Positions 29,175 through 39,856 are shown, counted from the first letter of the stretch. The stretch is 64,000 nucleotides of DNA from Periweissella cryptocerci (GCF_004358325.1 NZ_CP037940.1:682001-746000); one strand, 5' to 3'. The notes: generated by a model from the sequence alone, not told the origin. Translations and numbers: made by a program.

Positions 29175-29676
29175 GGCCATATTTTTCTAACGTGGAATTG
29201 TCGTTTCTGCACTTTTCAGTCATCGAATTTCTGAGATTCTATTGTCAGTGTTATTTTTTCCATGCTACCGTGGCCTGTTGTTGGTAACTGGTTTTCGCTA
29301 GTTTGAGAATTATTCCAAACTAACGGAGTGGCAGTAAATTGCTTGGCGGGCGTAGCCTGTACACCGCGACTGGGGGAATATGTGTGCAGCACATACTTCC
29401 GCTGGGGATAAGATGAGGACTCTTAGGAATTTATTCCTTAAAGTCCCAGCTTACCTGAGTTTGCCAAGACAGACATCCAGCCTGCAAGGCTAATCTAATC
29501 GCGTTAGGATTAAATTCAGTATTTTGTGAAACAAAATGCTGGGATGTTTTGCGTTGCCGGTTCGCAGGCATAAGCACAGACTGGCTTGGTAATGTACTTC
29601 CAGTGTGGTGCGCCAAGTAATTTACTGGCACGGAGTGGCCAATTTTATTCAATCCCACGTCAGACAAAATAGCCCC
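29175..29676 (+). mobile_element. Structured repeat, copy F (subfamily II)
   Basis: Begins GGCCATATTTTTCTAACGTGG and ends CCCACGTCAGACAAAATAG. The body follows the family order but with a diverged sequence: hairpin TATGTG/CACATA (29379-29395), nested hairpin GGACT..AGGAAT/ATTCCT..AGTCC (29417-29446), then module 2 (about 29467-29585) nearly identical to that of copy D. The octamer AAAATAGC occurs just before the left end (29167) and at 29666, but the second overlaps the expected right end, so a target duplication is uncertain. Confidence 0.75.
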
Positions 29677-29709
29677 GATTCCATTTCCTGTTACGGATAG
29701 AATCGAGGC
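29672..29709 (-). terminator. LRR gene terminator
   Basis: Leftward stem GCCTCGATTC/GAATCGGGGC (one wobble) with TATTTTG after it, 19 bases beyond the LRR gene stop. Its T-side merges with the right end of repeat copy F. Confidence 0.75.
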
Positions 29710-29727
29710 CAACAATATTAGCTTTAA

Positions 29728-32223
29728 CTATTTTTTCAATGTTTCACGTTTGTTAATTGGTTTTGCTGCGGTTGTTACTTCATTTTCTTCCAAGGACTTA
29801 TTTTCATCTCCATCTTTGGCGCCTTTATATGTGACCCCGTAAACGACACGTTCTGAGAAAATGCCACCAATCAATTGGAATTCATTGATTGAATTAACAA
29901 CGACCTTGCTATTATATTTGCCAGTTTGATTATTCAGCTGATTGCTAAATGATAGGTACTCAAGTTGGCGCAATACATTAACTGCTAACATTTTAACCGT
30001 TGCATTGGGTAAGAATCCATTTGCGTAGCGATTATGGCTCAAGTCAAGCGAAATCAAGCCTGCGGGTAATTGATGCACCCCGTCAAAATTTTGTAATTGA
30101 TTAGAGGCTAAGTTCAATCGCTTCAAATCACCAGGTAAATATTGTGGGAATTTGTCTAAGTTATTATTTTTTGCCACCAATGTTTGCAAACTTGCTGGGA
30201 ATTGTACACTAGCAATGCTTTGTAAGCTGTTGCGATTAAGGTAGAGGTGTTTTAACTTAGCTGGTAACTGCACATTAGCTAACGTAGTAATCCGATTGTT
30301 ATTCAAAGTCGTAGTCGAATTCAAGCCAAGGGTTGCTTTGGTGTCATTTGATAAATTAAGATCAAACAGTGTATCAGGAAGTACCCCACTTGCTAACCCT
30401 GTAAGCTTATTGTTCTTTGCTTCCAATGTCTTCAAATTAGTCGTAGGCAAACCATTGAGGTTAGCTAAATTATTTTCATTCACAAATAACTTTTCAAGCT
30501 GTTTCAAGCCCACCAAAGGTTGTAAACTCGTTAACTTATTGCGGGTCAATTCTAGAATTTTGACATTTGGCCACGCATCATCACTTGGCAACTGCCGAAT
30601 TTGATTATTAAAAAATGAAACATCGCGTACCGTACTTGGTAATTTCAATCCTGTAATGTCTGTTAATTTTCCTTGTTGCCCTGCACCAGCCATCGTGAAG
30701 TATAGGAATGTGCCTTGAAACTGAACTCCGGCAATTGACGTAATTCGATTGTTACGGTTCAAGTTCAAGCTACGTGTTGGCTTTAAATTAGCCGCCAAAA
30801 CTTTAACATTCGCATTGTCAATTTGTGAGTTCATCACCGAAACATTGGTAACTTTCTTCGGCCAACGAACATTATTCATCGTTGTAATTGGGCTATTATT
30901 AATCGTTAAATTTTGCCAAATTGTCTGAGGCAACTTAGTACCATTTAACGTTGTTAATTTTTTATTATCTTCCAACGTTAAATTAGTAATGGTATCTGGT
31001 AATGTTGCGGTGGCTAAACTTGTAATTCCGGTGTTTTTCAAACCAATTGTCGTCATTGTTTTAGGAAATGCAACGTTGGTCAAGTTAGTCAACTTAGTCT
31101 GATTAACTAGGTTCAAGAATTTAAGATTGGGCACAAATTTCAAATCTTGGATATTTGTCAGTTTGTCATTTTCACCCAAGTAAACACTTTGATGGTAAAC
31201 TTGATCGTTTGAAATCAAATCAATTTTCTGAATTTTTTGCAAATCTTGTAAAAACGCTTGATTCATATGTGCGTCTTTTTTCAACAGCGTATATGAGTAA
31301 TTCCAAGTATTTTTATTTTGGGCCTTCAACGTTGCAATCAATGCTTGAACAGTGTTTGCACTGGCATAATTGGCCTTAACACCATGATTAATTGGGTACA
31401 TTACCACTTTTTTGTTAACTTGCTTAGTGGCTCCAGTTTTAATGTTTTTAACTTGGATATTTAATTTTTGCTTATCCTTAAGCTTAGTAACTTTAACGCT
31501 GTACTTACCCTTAACGCTAGTTTTAGTAGTTTTTAAAACTTTTCCATTTCGTTTAATGGTAATTTTACCATTTTTAACACTACTAGTTCCGCTAACTTTG
31601 GCTATACCGTCTTTGTTACCTTGGATGCTGTTAACTTTTAATTTCTTGATTTTTGGTGTTTTTTTAATCTTTATTAGCTTAGTCTTTGTATATGCTCCGC
31701 GACTGACTTTAACGCGTAATTTGGTACCAACTCGATATTGTTTTTTTAATTTAACCGTGTATTCGCCATACCGATTAGCGCGACCACGAGCTAATACCTT
31801 ACCTTTTTCGGAACGAACTTCAAGATTTCCAAACGCAACAGTTGTTCCATACACGGTCTTAGCTTTTTGATAGCTTGTTGCTTGTTTCAAATGCGCCCGC
31901 TTAACCGTTAATTTCTTTTGTTGAACCTTCCGGCCAGCTTTAACTTTAATTGTTAATTTTTGACCCGGTTTCAATTGCTTACCGGTCTTAATCACGTACT
32001 TGAAATTACCTTGCTTAACCTTCTTAGATAAGATAGTTTCGTTACCACGACGAATTGTTAATCGACCTGGCTTAGCAACGGTTCCGTGTACATAACGGTC
32101 CGCTGCATAGATGGCATTGATATTTAACTTTGAACTAGCTTCGACAGGCTGGGGATTAGCGAGTAATCCCAGCGCAACGACGCTTGCCATCGTTCCGAGT
32201 AACATTTTTCGATATTTCGCCAT
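29728..32223 (-). CDS. Large secreted leucine-rich-repeat protein
   Basis: 831 aa. Signal peptide (MAKYRKMLLGTMASVVALGL, cleavage near VEASS), then three or four Ig-like/bacterial adhesion repeats rich in Lys (about 30-270; units such as VHGTVAKPGRLTIRRG and VSGTSSVKNGKITIKR), then an LRR domain with more than a dozen units (about 340-760; IGLKNTGITSLATATLPDTI, LDLSHNRYANG). There is no LPxTG, WxL, GW or membrane anchor at the C-terminus (INKRETLKK). ATG at 32223 has AAAGGAG; the frame extension to 32298 is unlikely. Internalin-like binding is possible; attachment via the basic repeats is inference. Confidence 0.85.
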   Translation of the reverse strand: MAKYRKMLLGTMASVVALGLLANPQPVEASSKLNINAIYAADRYVHGTVAKPGRLTIRRGNETILSKKVKQGNFKYVIKTGKQLKPGQKLTIKVKAGRKVQQKKLTVKRAHLKQATSYQKAKTVYGTTVAFGNLEVRSEKGKVLARGRANRYGEYTVKLKKQYRVGTKLRVKVSRGAYTKTKLIKIKKTPKIKKLKVNSIQGNKDGIAKVSGTSSVKNGKITIKRNGKVLKTTKTSVKGKYSVKVTKLKDKQKLNIQVKNIKTGATKQVNKKVVMYPINHGVKANYASANTVQALIATLKAQNKNTWNYSYTLLKKDAHMNQAFLQDLQKIQKIDLISNDQVYHQSVYLGENDKLTNIQDLKFVPNLKFLNLVNQTKLTNLTNVAFPKTMTTIGLKNTGITSLATATLPDTITNLTLEDNKKLTTLNGTKLPQTIWQNLTINNSPITTMNNVRWPKKVTNVSVMNSQIDNANVKVLAANLKPTRSLNLNRNNRITSIAGVQFQGTFLYFTMAGAGQQGKLTDITGLKLPSTVRDVSFFNNQIRQLPSDDAWPNVKILELTRNKLTSLQPLVGLKQLEKLFVNENNLANLNGLPTTNLKTLEAKNNKLTGLASGVLPDTLFDLNLSNDTKATLGLNSTTTLNNNRITTLANVQLPAKLKHLYLNRNSLQSIASVQFPASLQTLVAKNNNLDKFPQYLPGDLKRLNLASNQLQNFDGVHQLPAGLISLDLSHNRYANGFLPNATVKMLAVNVLRQLEYLSFSNQLNNQTGKYNSKVVVNSINEFQLIGGIFSERVVYGVTYKGAKDGDENKSLEENEVTTAAKPINKRETLKK

Positions 32224-32559
32224 GGCAGAAAGCTCCTTTATAATTTTCTTTATTATATCTAGCATAGCAAACTTAACGTTCCATAGGTGGGAAGTCACAG
32301 TATTTTCAACTTCTTCAAAATAAAATCACATGCGCCCAACGACAGAATTAAATTTGCTTTGTACTATACAGATAACCAATATACTCGGCTTTTTTCGTAA
32401 GCTGATTGTTGGACACTTTGATTGGTCAAGCATATAATGTGCCTATAAAGATTTCCAATTAATCTTTATTGTCCCCCACATGTTGAAATGCATGGCCACC
32501 ACGCTCCCCCCATATGCGCGGTGGCATTTTTTGTTTATTATTTTATAAGGCATAATAAA

Positions 32560-32593
32560 AAATGACTCAGCTTTTCCATATAAAGGAAAAACC
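32560..32593 (-). terminator. Distal part of the murE terminator, split by an IS
   Basis: Removing the IS and one GAAAAACC copy joins 32560-32593 to 34220-34230 and restores an 18-pair hairpin (with wobbles) with loop TTTATAT and a T-tract leftward. This half still holds the loop, the apical pairs and the T-tract side. Confidence 0.72.
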
Positions 32594-34219
32594 GGCTCTA
32601 TACTTTTTACTGTTGGTGGAGAAATCCGTCAGCAGTTTTTTATGTTCTTCGCGAGGGTGGAGCAAAGCGACAGATGAGCCTAGAATAGATAATTATGTAC
32701 AAAACAAAAAGGACATATTAAATGTCCATCACCACGTTCCAACCGACAAAAATCAAAAAGTATGCGAGGTTATTTATTATGTCCCAAGACAATTGTATCT
32801 TACGTGAGTTAAATTTAAAAGATAAAAACATCCATTTTACCGACAATGAAGCAGGAGAATGGAACTATTTTGATTATCGTGGTCGCGGAGACAAGCGACA
32901 TAAATGCTTAATTTATACCGCTAATTTAACCTATTCCGTTAGCCGATGCAGTGACTGTGGTTTTCGTGATTGCGTCGAGCACTGGGGGTGGACTTCAACC
33001 GAGATGCGACTCACTGGCACGAGCTTGTGGGATGTGCGCTTAGCGCTGCGTAAACAACGTTTTCACTGTAAGAATTGTGGTAATACATTTACAGCAGCGT
33101 CATCCGACTTCGAAAAGAACTGCCAAATTTCACGAAACACGAAAGTAATCGTAAAACAGAATCTAAACGAAGATATGATGACAGAAAAAACTGTAGCTAA
33201 GCACCTTCATATCTCACCTAATTCTGTACAACGAATCGAATATGACGCAATATACGAAGGCGGACAATACAAGTATCAATACAATTTTAAAACAACAATT
33301 ACCGAAGCTATTTTCCATGGGATGAGTTCCGCTCAGCCAATGATCAGTTTAGCTTTATTTGGTGTGATGCCACTTCAATCAAGCAATTTGAAGTACTGCC
33401 CAATCGACTAACCAAAACAATCAAACAATATTTTCTTGGATTTTCACTAGCTAATCGGAAGCGTGTTAAGCACGTTGTCATGGATATGAACGCTCAATAC
33501 GCCAGTTTCATTAAGTTCTTATTTCCGAACGCAGAAATCATTATCGACGGCTTCCATATCGCTCAGCGTATCGGTAACGCCTTGGATAGTGTTCGTAAGA
33601 ACATTCAAAAACGCATTGATGATAAACAAAATAATCGAGCCTAATAAAAATCATGAAGAGTCAAATGGAAATCTTCCACATGATGTATGAGGATCTCGAA
33701 AAAAACCGAAACCTTATTACAATGCGTGGAATTAATGAATATCTAACACAAGAACAAGCGATTGGCATCGTCTTCGACGAATATCCTGAATTTGGTCAGG
33801 TTTGGACTGCATATCAGGAAATTATGAAAGCAATGCATAACAAAGATTTATCAGGTTTCGAAGACATCATCACTCATTACACGATTATGGGAAACGATAT
33901 GGACAGCGCAATTTCGACTTTCGCCAAGAATTATAAGGGAATTCAAAACAGCATCACCTCGAACTATTCAAATGGACGCGTTGAAGGTATGAACCACAAA
34001 ATCAAACAGCTTAAACGTAACTCGTGTGGTTACAAAAATATGGCTCACTTACTCTGGCGAATCCGTCAGATTTTTTAAGATGTCCCAATCTCCATTTATT
34101 TGGCTCATATGTCACTCCGTTCCATCCTCGCAAAATAAACAAAAAAGGAACCAGAATCCATTAAGATTCTAGTTCCAAAATAGTCCTACCAACAGAATTT
34201 GACACAGAGCCGAAAAACC
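32586..34219 (+). mobile_element. ISL3-family insertion sequence with 8-bp target duplication
   Basis: Element 32594-34211 flanked by exact GAAAAACC repeats (32586-32593 and 34212-34219), the duplication size typical of ISL3. Ends are inverted repeats: left GGCTCTATACTTTTTACTG..., right (inward) GGCTCTGTGTCAAATTCTG..., both running into TTGGT. The single transposase gene is frameshifted. It inserted in the hairpin of the terminator downstream of murE. Confidence 0.92.
32779..34078 (+). pseudogene. ISL3-family transposase, two frameshifts
   Basis: First part 32779-33411 starts MSQDNCILRELNLKD with GAGG upstream and includes the zinc-ribbon (CSDCGFRDCVEH, CKNCGNTF) and HTH. At about 33315 the frame shifts: the DDE start PWDEFRSANDQFSF and KHVVMDMNAQYASF lie in another frame up to 33643. 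A further shift leads to 33653-34078, which holds the last acidic motif region (SNGRVEGMNHKIKQLKR). A whole ISL3 transposase is about 430 aa, so all parts are present but out of frame, and the copy is probably inactive. Confidence 0.9.
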
Positions 34220-34274
34220 GAGCCATTTTGTATACAACAGAAAGCATCAAACTGCCTGCTCTCGTTTTTTTATT

Positions 34275-35798
34275 TTAAGCTTCAATCTCAGCAACAACGT
34301 CTCTTGCAACTTGCATATCACCAATATATGGTGTGTCGACCCCGTTGATTTTTTGGTATGGATCTAAACCTTTACCGGCAATCGCAACAACATCCTTATC
34401 CGTGCTCATTGAAATAGCTTGTTTAATGGCTGTTGGGCGATCCATTTCGTAGTGGACTTCAACTTTTTCAGTATCCGTTGCAGCTGCAATTTCATCGGCA
34501 ATTGCTCGCGGATCTTCGTATTGTGGATCATCAGCAGTTAACCAGACCACGTTAGCTTGCTCGGTAAGCGCTTGTCCAAAACCAGCCCGTCGAGATTCCG
34601 CCTTATTTCCTGGTGCCCCTAAGACGACGATAACACGGCCCTGTGGGTGTTGAGTGTGTAGGAACTTCATTAACGCTTTCATCGAGACATAGTTGTGGGC
34701 ATAATCCACATAAACTACACCATGACTCATCGTTTGAAATGATTCCATCCGCCCAGGTACCGTGACTTCATTCAGTCCTTGGATCATGGCCGGTTGGGTT
34801 GCCCCGGCTAATGCTGCCGCAATTAGCACACTAGCTGCGTTACTTTCATTGTAATCCCCAGGCACATTTAACGTGTAGTCACCAGCAATTGCCAATGCGT
34901 CAGCCTTGCTGGTATTGGTTGTAACATGCATTTTACTATCATGTAAATCAGCTTGACCCGTGAATAAAACATCAACAGGTACCTTAACTTGGGCCGCTTC
35001 ACGTGCGTAAACATACACATCGGCTTCGTCGTGGTGACGCATTGCCGCCGCATAAACATCAGCTAAATAATCAGTTTCGCCATTGATAATAACTTTACGG
35101 CTGTTATCAAAGAGCATTAATTTGTGTTCTAAATAATCAGCAAAGGTTGGGTGCTCGGCTGGCCCGATGTGATCTGGTGAAATATTTAAGAAAATTCCCA
35201 CATCGAATTGTAGGCCGTAGACTCGACTTTTTTTGTAGGCTTGTGAAGAAACCTCCATCACTAAATGGGTCATACCGTAATCAACTGCTTTGCGCATATC
35301 ATGGAATAAATCCAACGATTCCGGTGTTGAAAGATCTGACTTGAAGTGATCATCTGGGCCTAAAATCCGATCAATTGTCGAAAATAAGGCCGTCTTGCCA
35401 CCAGTACTTGCTTGTAAAATTTCGTGGGTAAAATAAGCGCCCGTGGTTTTTCCCTTGGTTCCAGTAAACGCGATGATATATAAATCCTTTTCGGGATTAT
35501 TATAAAAAGCCGCCCCTAAGACTGCCATCGCTTTTTGCACATTGGTTACTAATAAACGTGGTAATTGTTCACCTTCAGTATATTCAACATCCGTGACGTA
35601 AGCACTGGCGCCTAATTCACGCGCACTTGTCAAAAATGCCGGCTTAAAATTTCCTTTGGCAAAAAACAAAGTACCAGGAGTCACTTTACGTGAATCGTAA
35701 CTCACCGCACTAAAATCACCGTTAACATTTCCACGCACATCTTGTAAAAGACTGTGCGCAGTTAAAATTTCAATTGCTTGTTGCCAATTAATGGCCAT
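34275..35798 (-). CDS. murE: UDP-N-acetylmuramyl-tripeptide synthetase
   Basis: Cytosolic Mur ligase adding the third residue to UDP-MurNAc-L-Ala-D-Glu. 507 aa with the P-loop GTKGKTTGAYFTHEIL (about residue 115), central domain and the C-terminal residue-selecting segment TADDPQYEDPRAIA. The diaminopimelate enzymes have DNPR there; DDPQ points to L-lysine as substrate. Downstream of folC in the same direction, 30 bases apart. Its terminator is interrupted by the ISL3 copy, so readthrough into the IS is possible. Confidence 0.94.
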   Translation of the reverse strand: MAINWQQAIEILTAHSLLQDVRGNVNGDFSAVSYDSRKVTPGTLFFAKGNFKPAFLTSARELGASAYVTDVEYTEGEQLPRLLVTNVQKAMAVLGAAFYNNPEKDLYIIAFTGTKGKTTGAYFTHEILQASTGGKTALFSTIDRILGPDDHFKSDLSTPESLDLFHDMRKAVDYGMTHLVMEVSSQAYKKSRVYGLQFDVGIFLNISPDHIGPAEHPTFADYLEHKLMLFDNSRKVIINGETDYLADVYAAAMRHHDEADVYVYAREAAQVKVPVDVLFTGQADLHDSKMHVTTNTSKADALAIAGDYTLNVPGDYNESNAASVLIAAALAGATQPAMIQGLNEVTVPGRMESFQTMSHGVVYVDYAHNYVSMKALMKFLHTQHPQGRVIVVLGAPGNKAESRRAGFGQALTEQANVVWLTADDPQYEDPRAIADEIAAATDTEKVEVHYEMDRPTAIKQAISMSTDKDVVAIAGKGLDPYQKINGVDTPYIGDMQVARDVVAEIEA

Positions 35799-35828
35799 TT
35801 ATTTCACTTCCCTAATTTATAAACTTGA

Positions 35829-37124
35829 TTAAAACTTAATTCCCTTAACGGCTCGCAATGTATAGAACGAACCAGTGACCACAATCATGGTCTGGCTATT
35901 TTCCCGAATTTGTCGTGCTAATGTGATGGCAGCAGTTGGATCATCGGCAATCGCAACTTCTACAGTATTATTTAATTCTAAAATTTGTGCGGCCAACTCA
36001 TCCGCCGTTAACGCACGACCTGGATTAGCTGGTGTCACAGCAATTACGCGTGAAACTTGTGGCAATAAATCCTCAAGCATTGATAAATAATTTTTATCGC
36101 GTAAAATTCCAAGCACTACCGTGGGTTTGAATGGTAATTTCCAAGCTGCAAGTGACGCAACTAACCCACGAATGCCATCGGGATTATGCGCCGCATCGCG
36201 CAAAATATTCTGCGCTGCATTGTATTCCATCCGCCCAGGGAGTTTCGCATTTTTTAACCCATTACGCACCGCATCACTTGAGATTTCAACACCCAAATCG
36301 CGCAAAGCATGTACCGCTTGAATCGCGGTGTTCAAGTTCAATACTTGATACTGACCTGCTAAGCCCAAAAACACATCCGTATTGCCATCAACTTTAAGCA
36401 CTGTACCTTCTGGACTAGCTTTAAATGTTGTGATTACCGGTGATTTACCGTCGTACCACTTTGCCCCGGCAGTTTCAGTTGCTTCCTTCAAAATTCGCTT
36501 TACGGCTACATCTTGGCCATTATACGAAATCACAGTCGCACCCGGCTTAATAATCCCCGCCTTGATTTTGGCGATTCCTTCTAGCTTGTCACCTAAAATT
36601 GCTTGGTGATCGTAAGAAATCTTAGTAAAAATATCTAGCATCGCACTAGAAATCAAGTTAGTGGCATCTTGTTCCCCACCTAAACCCACTTCTAAAACTA
36701 CAAAATCTGCGTTTTTTTCCGCAAAACTAACTAATGCAACCAAAGTCCACCATTCAAACGATGAAATATCCTTGATGCCCTTGCCATGTGCTTGGACTAC
36801 TTTATAGATTTGCTTGAAATATTTAATAAATTCAGCTTCGGTAATCATTTCATCATCAAATGAGATTTGTTCACGACTGGTGTATACCGCTGGACTGGCA
36901 AAGTGTCCGACATGATAACCTTGTGCTAATAAAACTTCATTAATCATTTCACCAGTTGAACCCTTACCGTTGGTTCCACCAATGTGAATAATTTTGAGTT
37001 GTTCATCTGGATTATCGAGCCATCCAATAACTTCTTTTAAAAATGGAACGCGGTTTTCATGGACCACTCTCCACGATTTATCAAATTTTTTAACTAATTT
37101 TACATAATCTTCGTGTACTGTCAT
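35829..37124 (-). CDS. folC: Folylpolyglutamate/dihydrofolate synthase
   Basis: ATP-dependent ligase adding glutamate to folates (Mur-ligase fold). 431 aa: P-loop IGGTNGKGSTGEMI (about 50), the folate loop region FASPAVYTSREQISF, and the C-terminal domain with VVLGILRDKNY. The frame runs to 37139, but the ATG at 37124 (MTVHEDYVKLV) has GGAG nine bases upstream. Probably co-transcribed with murE. Confidence 0.93.
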   Translation of the reverse strand: MTVHEDYVKLVKKFDKSWRVVHENRVPFLKEVIGWLDNPDEQLKIIHIGGTNGKGSTGEMINEVLLAQGYHVGHFASPAVYTSREQISFDDEMITEAEFIKYFKQIYKVVQAHGKGIKDISSFEWWTLVALVSFAEKNADFVVLEVGLGGEQDATNLISSAMLDIFTKISYDHQAILGDKLEGIAKIKAGIIKPGATVISYNGQDVAVKRILKEATETAGAKWYDGKSPVITTFKASPEGTVLKVDGNTDVFLGLAGQYQVLNLNTAIQAVHALRDLGVEISSDAVRNGLKNAKLPGRMEYNAAQNILRDAAHNPDGIRGLVASLAAWKLPFKPTVVLGILRDKNYLSMLEDLLPQVSRVIAVTPANPGRALTADELAAQILELNNTVEVAIADDPTAAITLARQIRENSQTMIVVTGSFYTLRAVKGIKF

Positions 37125-37367
37125 ATTAAAATGCTCCATCCTACTTGTGTCTAATAATCAACACCGTATAAGTAACTATTTGTGCCGACGAACCAACACC
37201 ACATAAATATTGCTAGCATATACCCAGCAATCCATATCCATTCCATTTTAGCATATTCCCAGTGTTCTCGGCTGAAACAAATTCGTTCTCCCCACGTTAA
37301 TACGAATTCTTAACTACTTGCTATTATTTATATCAGCATTATGGGCCGCTTCGCGCTATATGAATCA

Positions 37368-38027
37368 TGTCTCGCCCCGTCTGACGTTGGATTTTATTTT
37401 CTGTACTTTTGTTTAAGAGCACTCACGTATCACGGAATATACCTTGGGTACTAGTTTTGAACACATCGCAAAATTAGCGATAACTGATTTGATTAAATCT
37501 GCACCCCAAAAAAAATTGTCTGAAAGCAATATTTTCATCACAGACACCTTACCTCAATAAAAACGCAGATTACAAAAAAATAGACATGCTATATCAATAA
37601 CACATCGATTTCACGAACCAATTTTGATTAGTGTTATTTTACATATAATAAAGTCTGAACAACCACCGAATTACCAATCGATTGAACTTGTGCGTTATTT
37701 CAACGGCTCAGTTGGTTTTTCATACACTTCGGCCCCTAACGACTGTTTTTCGCTAGTTTGAGCATTATTCCGAACTAACGAAGTGGCGGTAAATTACTTG
37801 GCGGGCGCAGCCTTTACACCGCGACTGGGGTGATATGTGTGCAACACATGTCGCCGCTGAGGATGGGATGAGGAGTCTTAGGAATTTATTCCTTAGGGTC
37901 CCAGCTTATCCGAACCGACCAAGACCGCACTTTGGCTTGGGAGGCTGCTTCCAGCGTGGTGCGCCAAGTAATTTACCGGCGCGTAGTGGTCAATTTTATT
38001 CAATCCCATGTCAGACTGAATAGAACA
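37368..38027 (+). mobile_element. Structured repeat, copy G (subfamily II, extended form)
   Basis: Left part 37368-37725 matches the extra left segment of copy B (shared runs include TTCTGTACTTTTGTTTAAG and GACATGCTATATCAATAAC). The right part is the subfamily II body, with hairpin ATGTGT/ACACAT, nested hairpin AGGAAT/ATTCCT (37880-37893) and right end CCATGTCAGACTGAATAGA. Module 2 is absent: AAGACCGCACTTTGGCTTGG. The IS1182-like element begins immediately at its right end. The gap 37125-37367 otherwise shows nothing but the folC upstream region. Confidence 0.75.
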
Positions 38028-38029
38028 AA

Positions 38030-39847
38030 AAGGGGCTGGGACATAACTCCAGACCCAAAAAGAGCTTAACCAAGTGCTGAAAAGCGTGCGGTTAAGCTCT
38101 TTTTAGTATAATTATATGTAAAGATAACGCTGTAACAGCAACGTTATCAAGTCGGTCGTCCCTTATTCACAGTGAGGTATTCCCTATGAAAAATTATAAC
38201 ATGAACCAAATCATGTTGGATATTCCAACGGCTTATGAACCTGATAAAAATCATGTGGCACACTACATTAACGAATTAGTTGAGGACATGGACGTAACTA
38301 TCTTCTATACTACTGGTCGACCACTTGAGTATGATCCACGATTAATGATGAAACTAGTTTTATTCGCATATACCCGTGGCGTGCGTAGCGGTCGGCGGAT
38401 TGCCGAGTTCGCCCAAGAAAACATTATTGCGATGTGGCTGACTCAAGAAGCACAGCCATCATATCGCACAAATTAAATCGTTTCCGAGTGTCAGACTTGT
38501 CAGAAGCCATGATTAGCTCGGCGGTTTTCGCGTTTCACCAAATTACTTCACGACAAAGGATATATTGATGATGTAATCTATATTGACGGTTACCAAAATT
38601 TTAGCGGATGCCAAACAAGTTTCAGTTTTGTGTGGAGAAGAAAACACAATTCGTTTCGATAAAATGAATACCGTCAAAGCTCAACAATTAATTCAAGATA
38701 TTATGGCAGAACAACAATCATTACAGTTACCAGAATATACTGATTTGTCAGTTGAAGAATTAGACGATGTGATTGCGCACCTAGAATCGTACTTAGCAAA
38801 ACAAGAACAACAAGTCGTAGCTACACAGAAAGTGTCGCCTAACCCCGCCAAACAAGCGCGCCGGAATACTAAAAAGCACCTTAATAAGGTGAACATATTC
38901 GACAAAAGCTAGCGTATCAACACACCAAATAGAAAACTTTATAATGAACGCAATAGCTATTCCAAGACTGATACTGACGCTACTTTCATGCGGGTTAAAG
39001 AAGATTACATGCAGAATGGTCAATTGAAACCAGCCTATAATTTACAAATCGCTACCAACGCTCAATTTGTCTTAGGCTATGGAATTTTCCAAAATCCAAC
39101 TGATACGCGTACGTTGATGCCTTTTGTTGATCAACTCAAACAATACGAAACGTTGGGTTCAACGATTGTCGCAGATGCCGGATATGGTTCGGAAAGTAAT
39201 TATCGGCAACTCGAAGATGAATACCCAGCTACTACAGTGCTGATTCCATACGGCACGATGTTAAAAGAAACCAGCAAAAAGTGGCAGACCGATGAACGGA
39301 AAGTCATGAATTGGAATTACTGTGCGGAAGATGACTATTATGTGGACCCACGAAACGTTAGATTTAATTTTAAACGTCTAAGTAAACGAACTGATAAATA
39401 CGGATTCGTTCGTGACTTTAAAGTTTATGAAGCTGAAGCTCAGACGGAAAATTTAGAGATATTGCCGGGCTGCCGTTACGCCTAAAGGATATACGAGAAA
39501 AATACAGTGAATCCGGCATTTGAATATCATAAAGCGAAAATTAGAAGTGAGTTTTCAAAAGAAGAAAACCAAGCCATCTACGCCCAACGAAAGATTGACG
39601 TAGAATCGGTTTTCGGCAGATTGAAAGCTTATTTTGGGTTCACTCGCTTCTCGGTCAGAGGGATCGAGCGAGTGAAACGTGAAGTCGGAATCGCCTTGAT
39701 GGCAATGAACATGAAGAAATTGGCCACCAAATGATGCCTTTTCGTGAGTAAACAATATATACATAAAAAATAGGCCTCAAGATTTCAAAAAACGAAATCT
39801 TGAGGCCTATTTATTTATAACGAGCTAAGGTTTTGTCCCAGCTCCTT
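38030..39847 (+). mobile_element. IS1182-family insertion sequence, degenerate
   Basis: Terminal inverted repeats AAGGGGCTGGGACATAAC (left) and, inward from the right, AAGGAGCTGGGACAAAAC. Subterminal hairpins stand at both ends: AAAAGAGCTTAACC/GGTTAAGCTCTTTT (38057-38104) and ATAGGCCTCAAGATTTC with its complement (39770-39810), as usual in this family, where they block readthrough. No clear target duplication. Confidence 0.88.
38186..39737 (+). pseudogene. IS1182-family transposase, several frame breaks
   Basis: Pieces in order: 38186-38476 (MKNYNMNQIMLDIPTAYEPD ... RPLEYDPRLMMKLVLFAY, ending in a stop), a short piece near 38480-38580 in another frame, 38583-38912, 38988-39485 (VADAGYGSESNYRQLE, second Asp region) and 39507-39734 (KIDVESVFGRLKAYFGF, last Glu region). 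An intact IS1182 DDE transposase would be about 480-560 aa. At least four disruptions, so inactive. Confidence 0.9.
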
Positions 39848-39856
39848 TGCAAAATA

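Noticed and set aside
38026..39853. CAAA as target duplication of the IS1182-like copy
   Set aside because: It works only if the right end is extended by two unmatched bases, and AT-rich tetramers match easily by chance.
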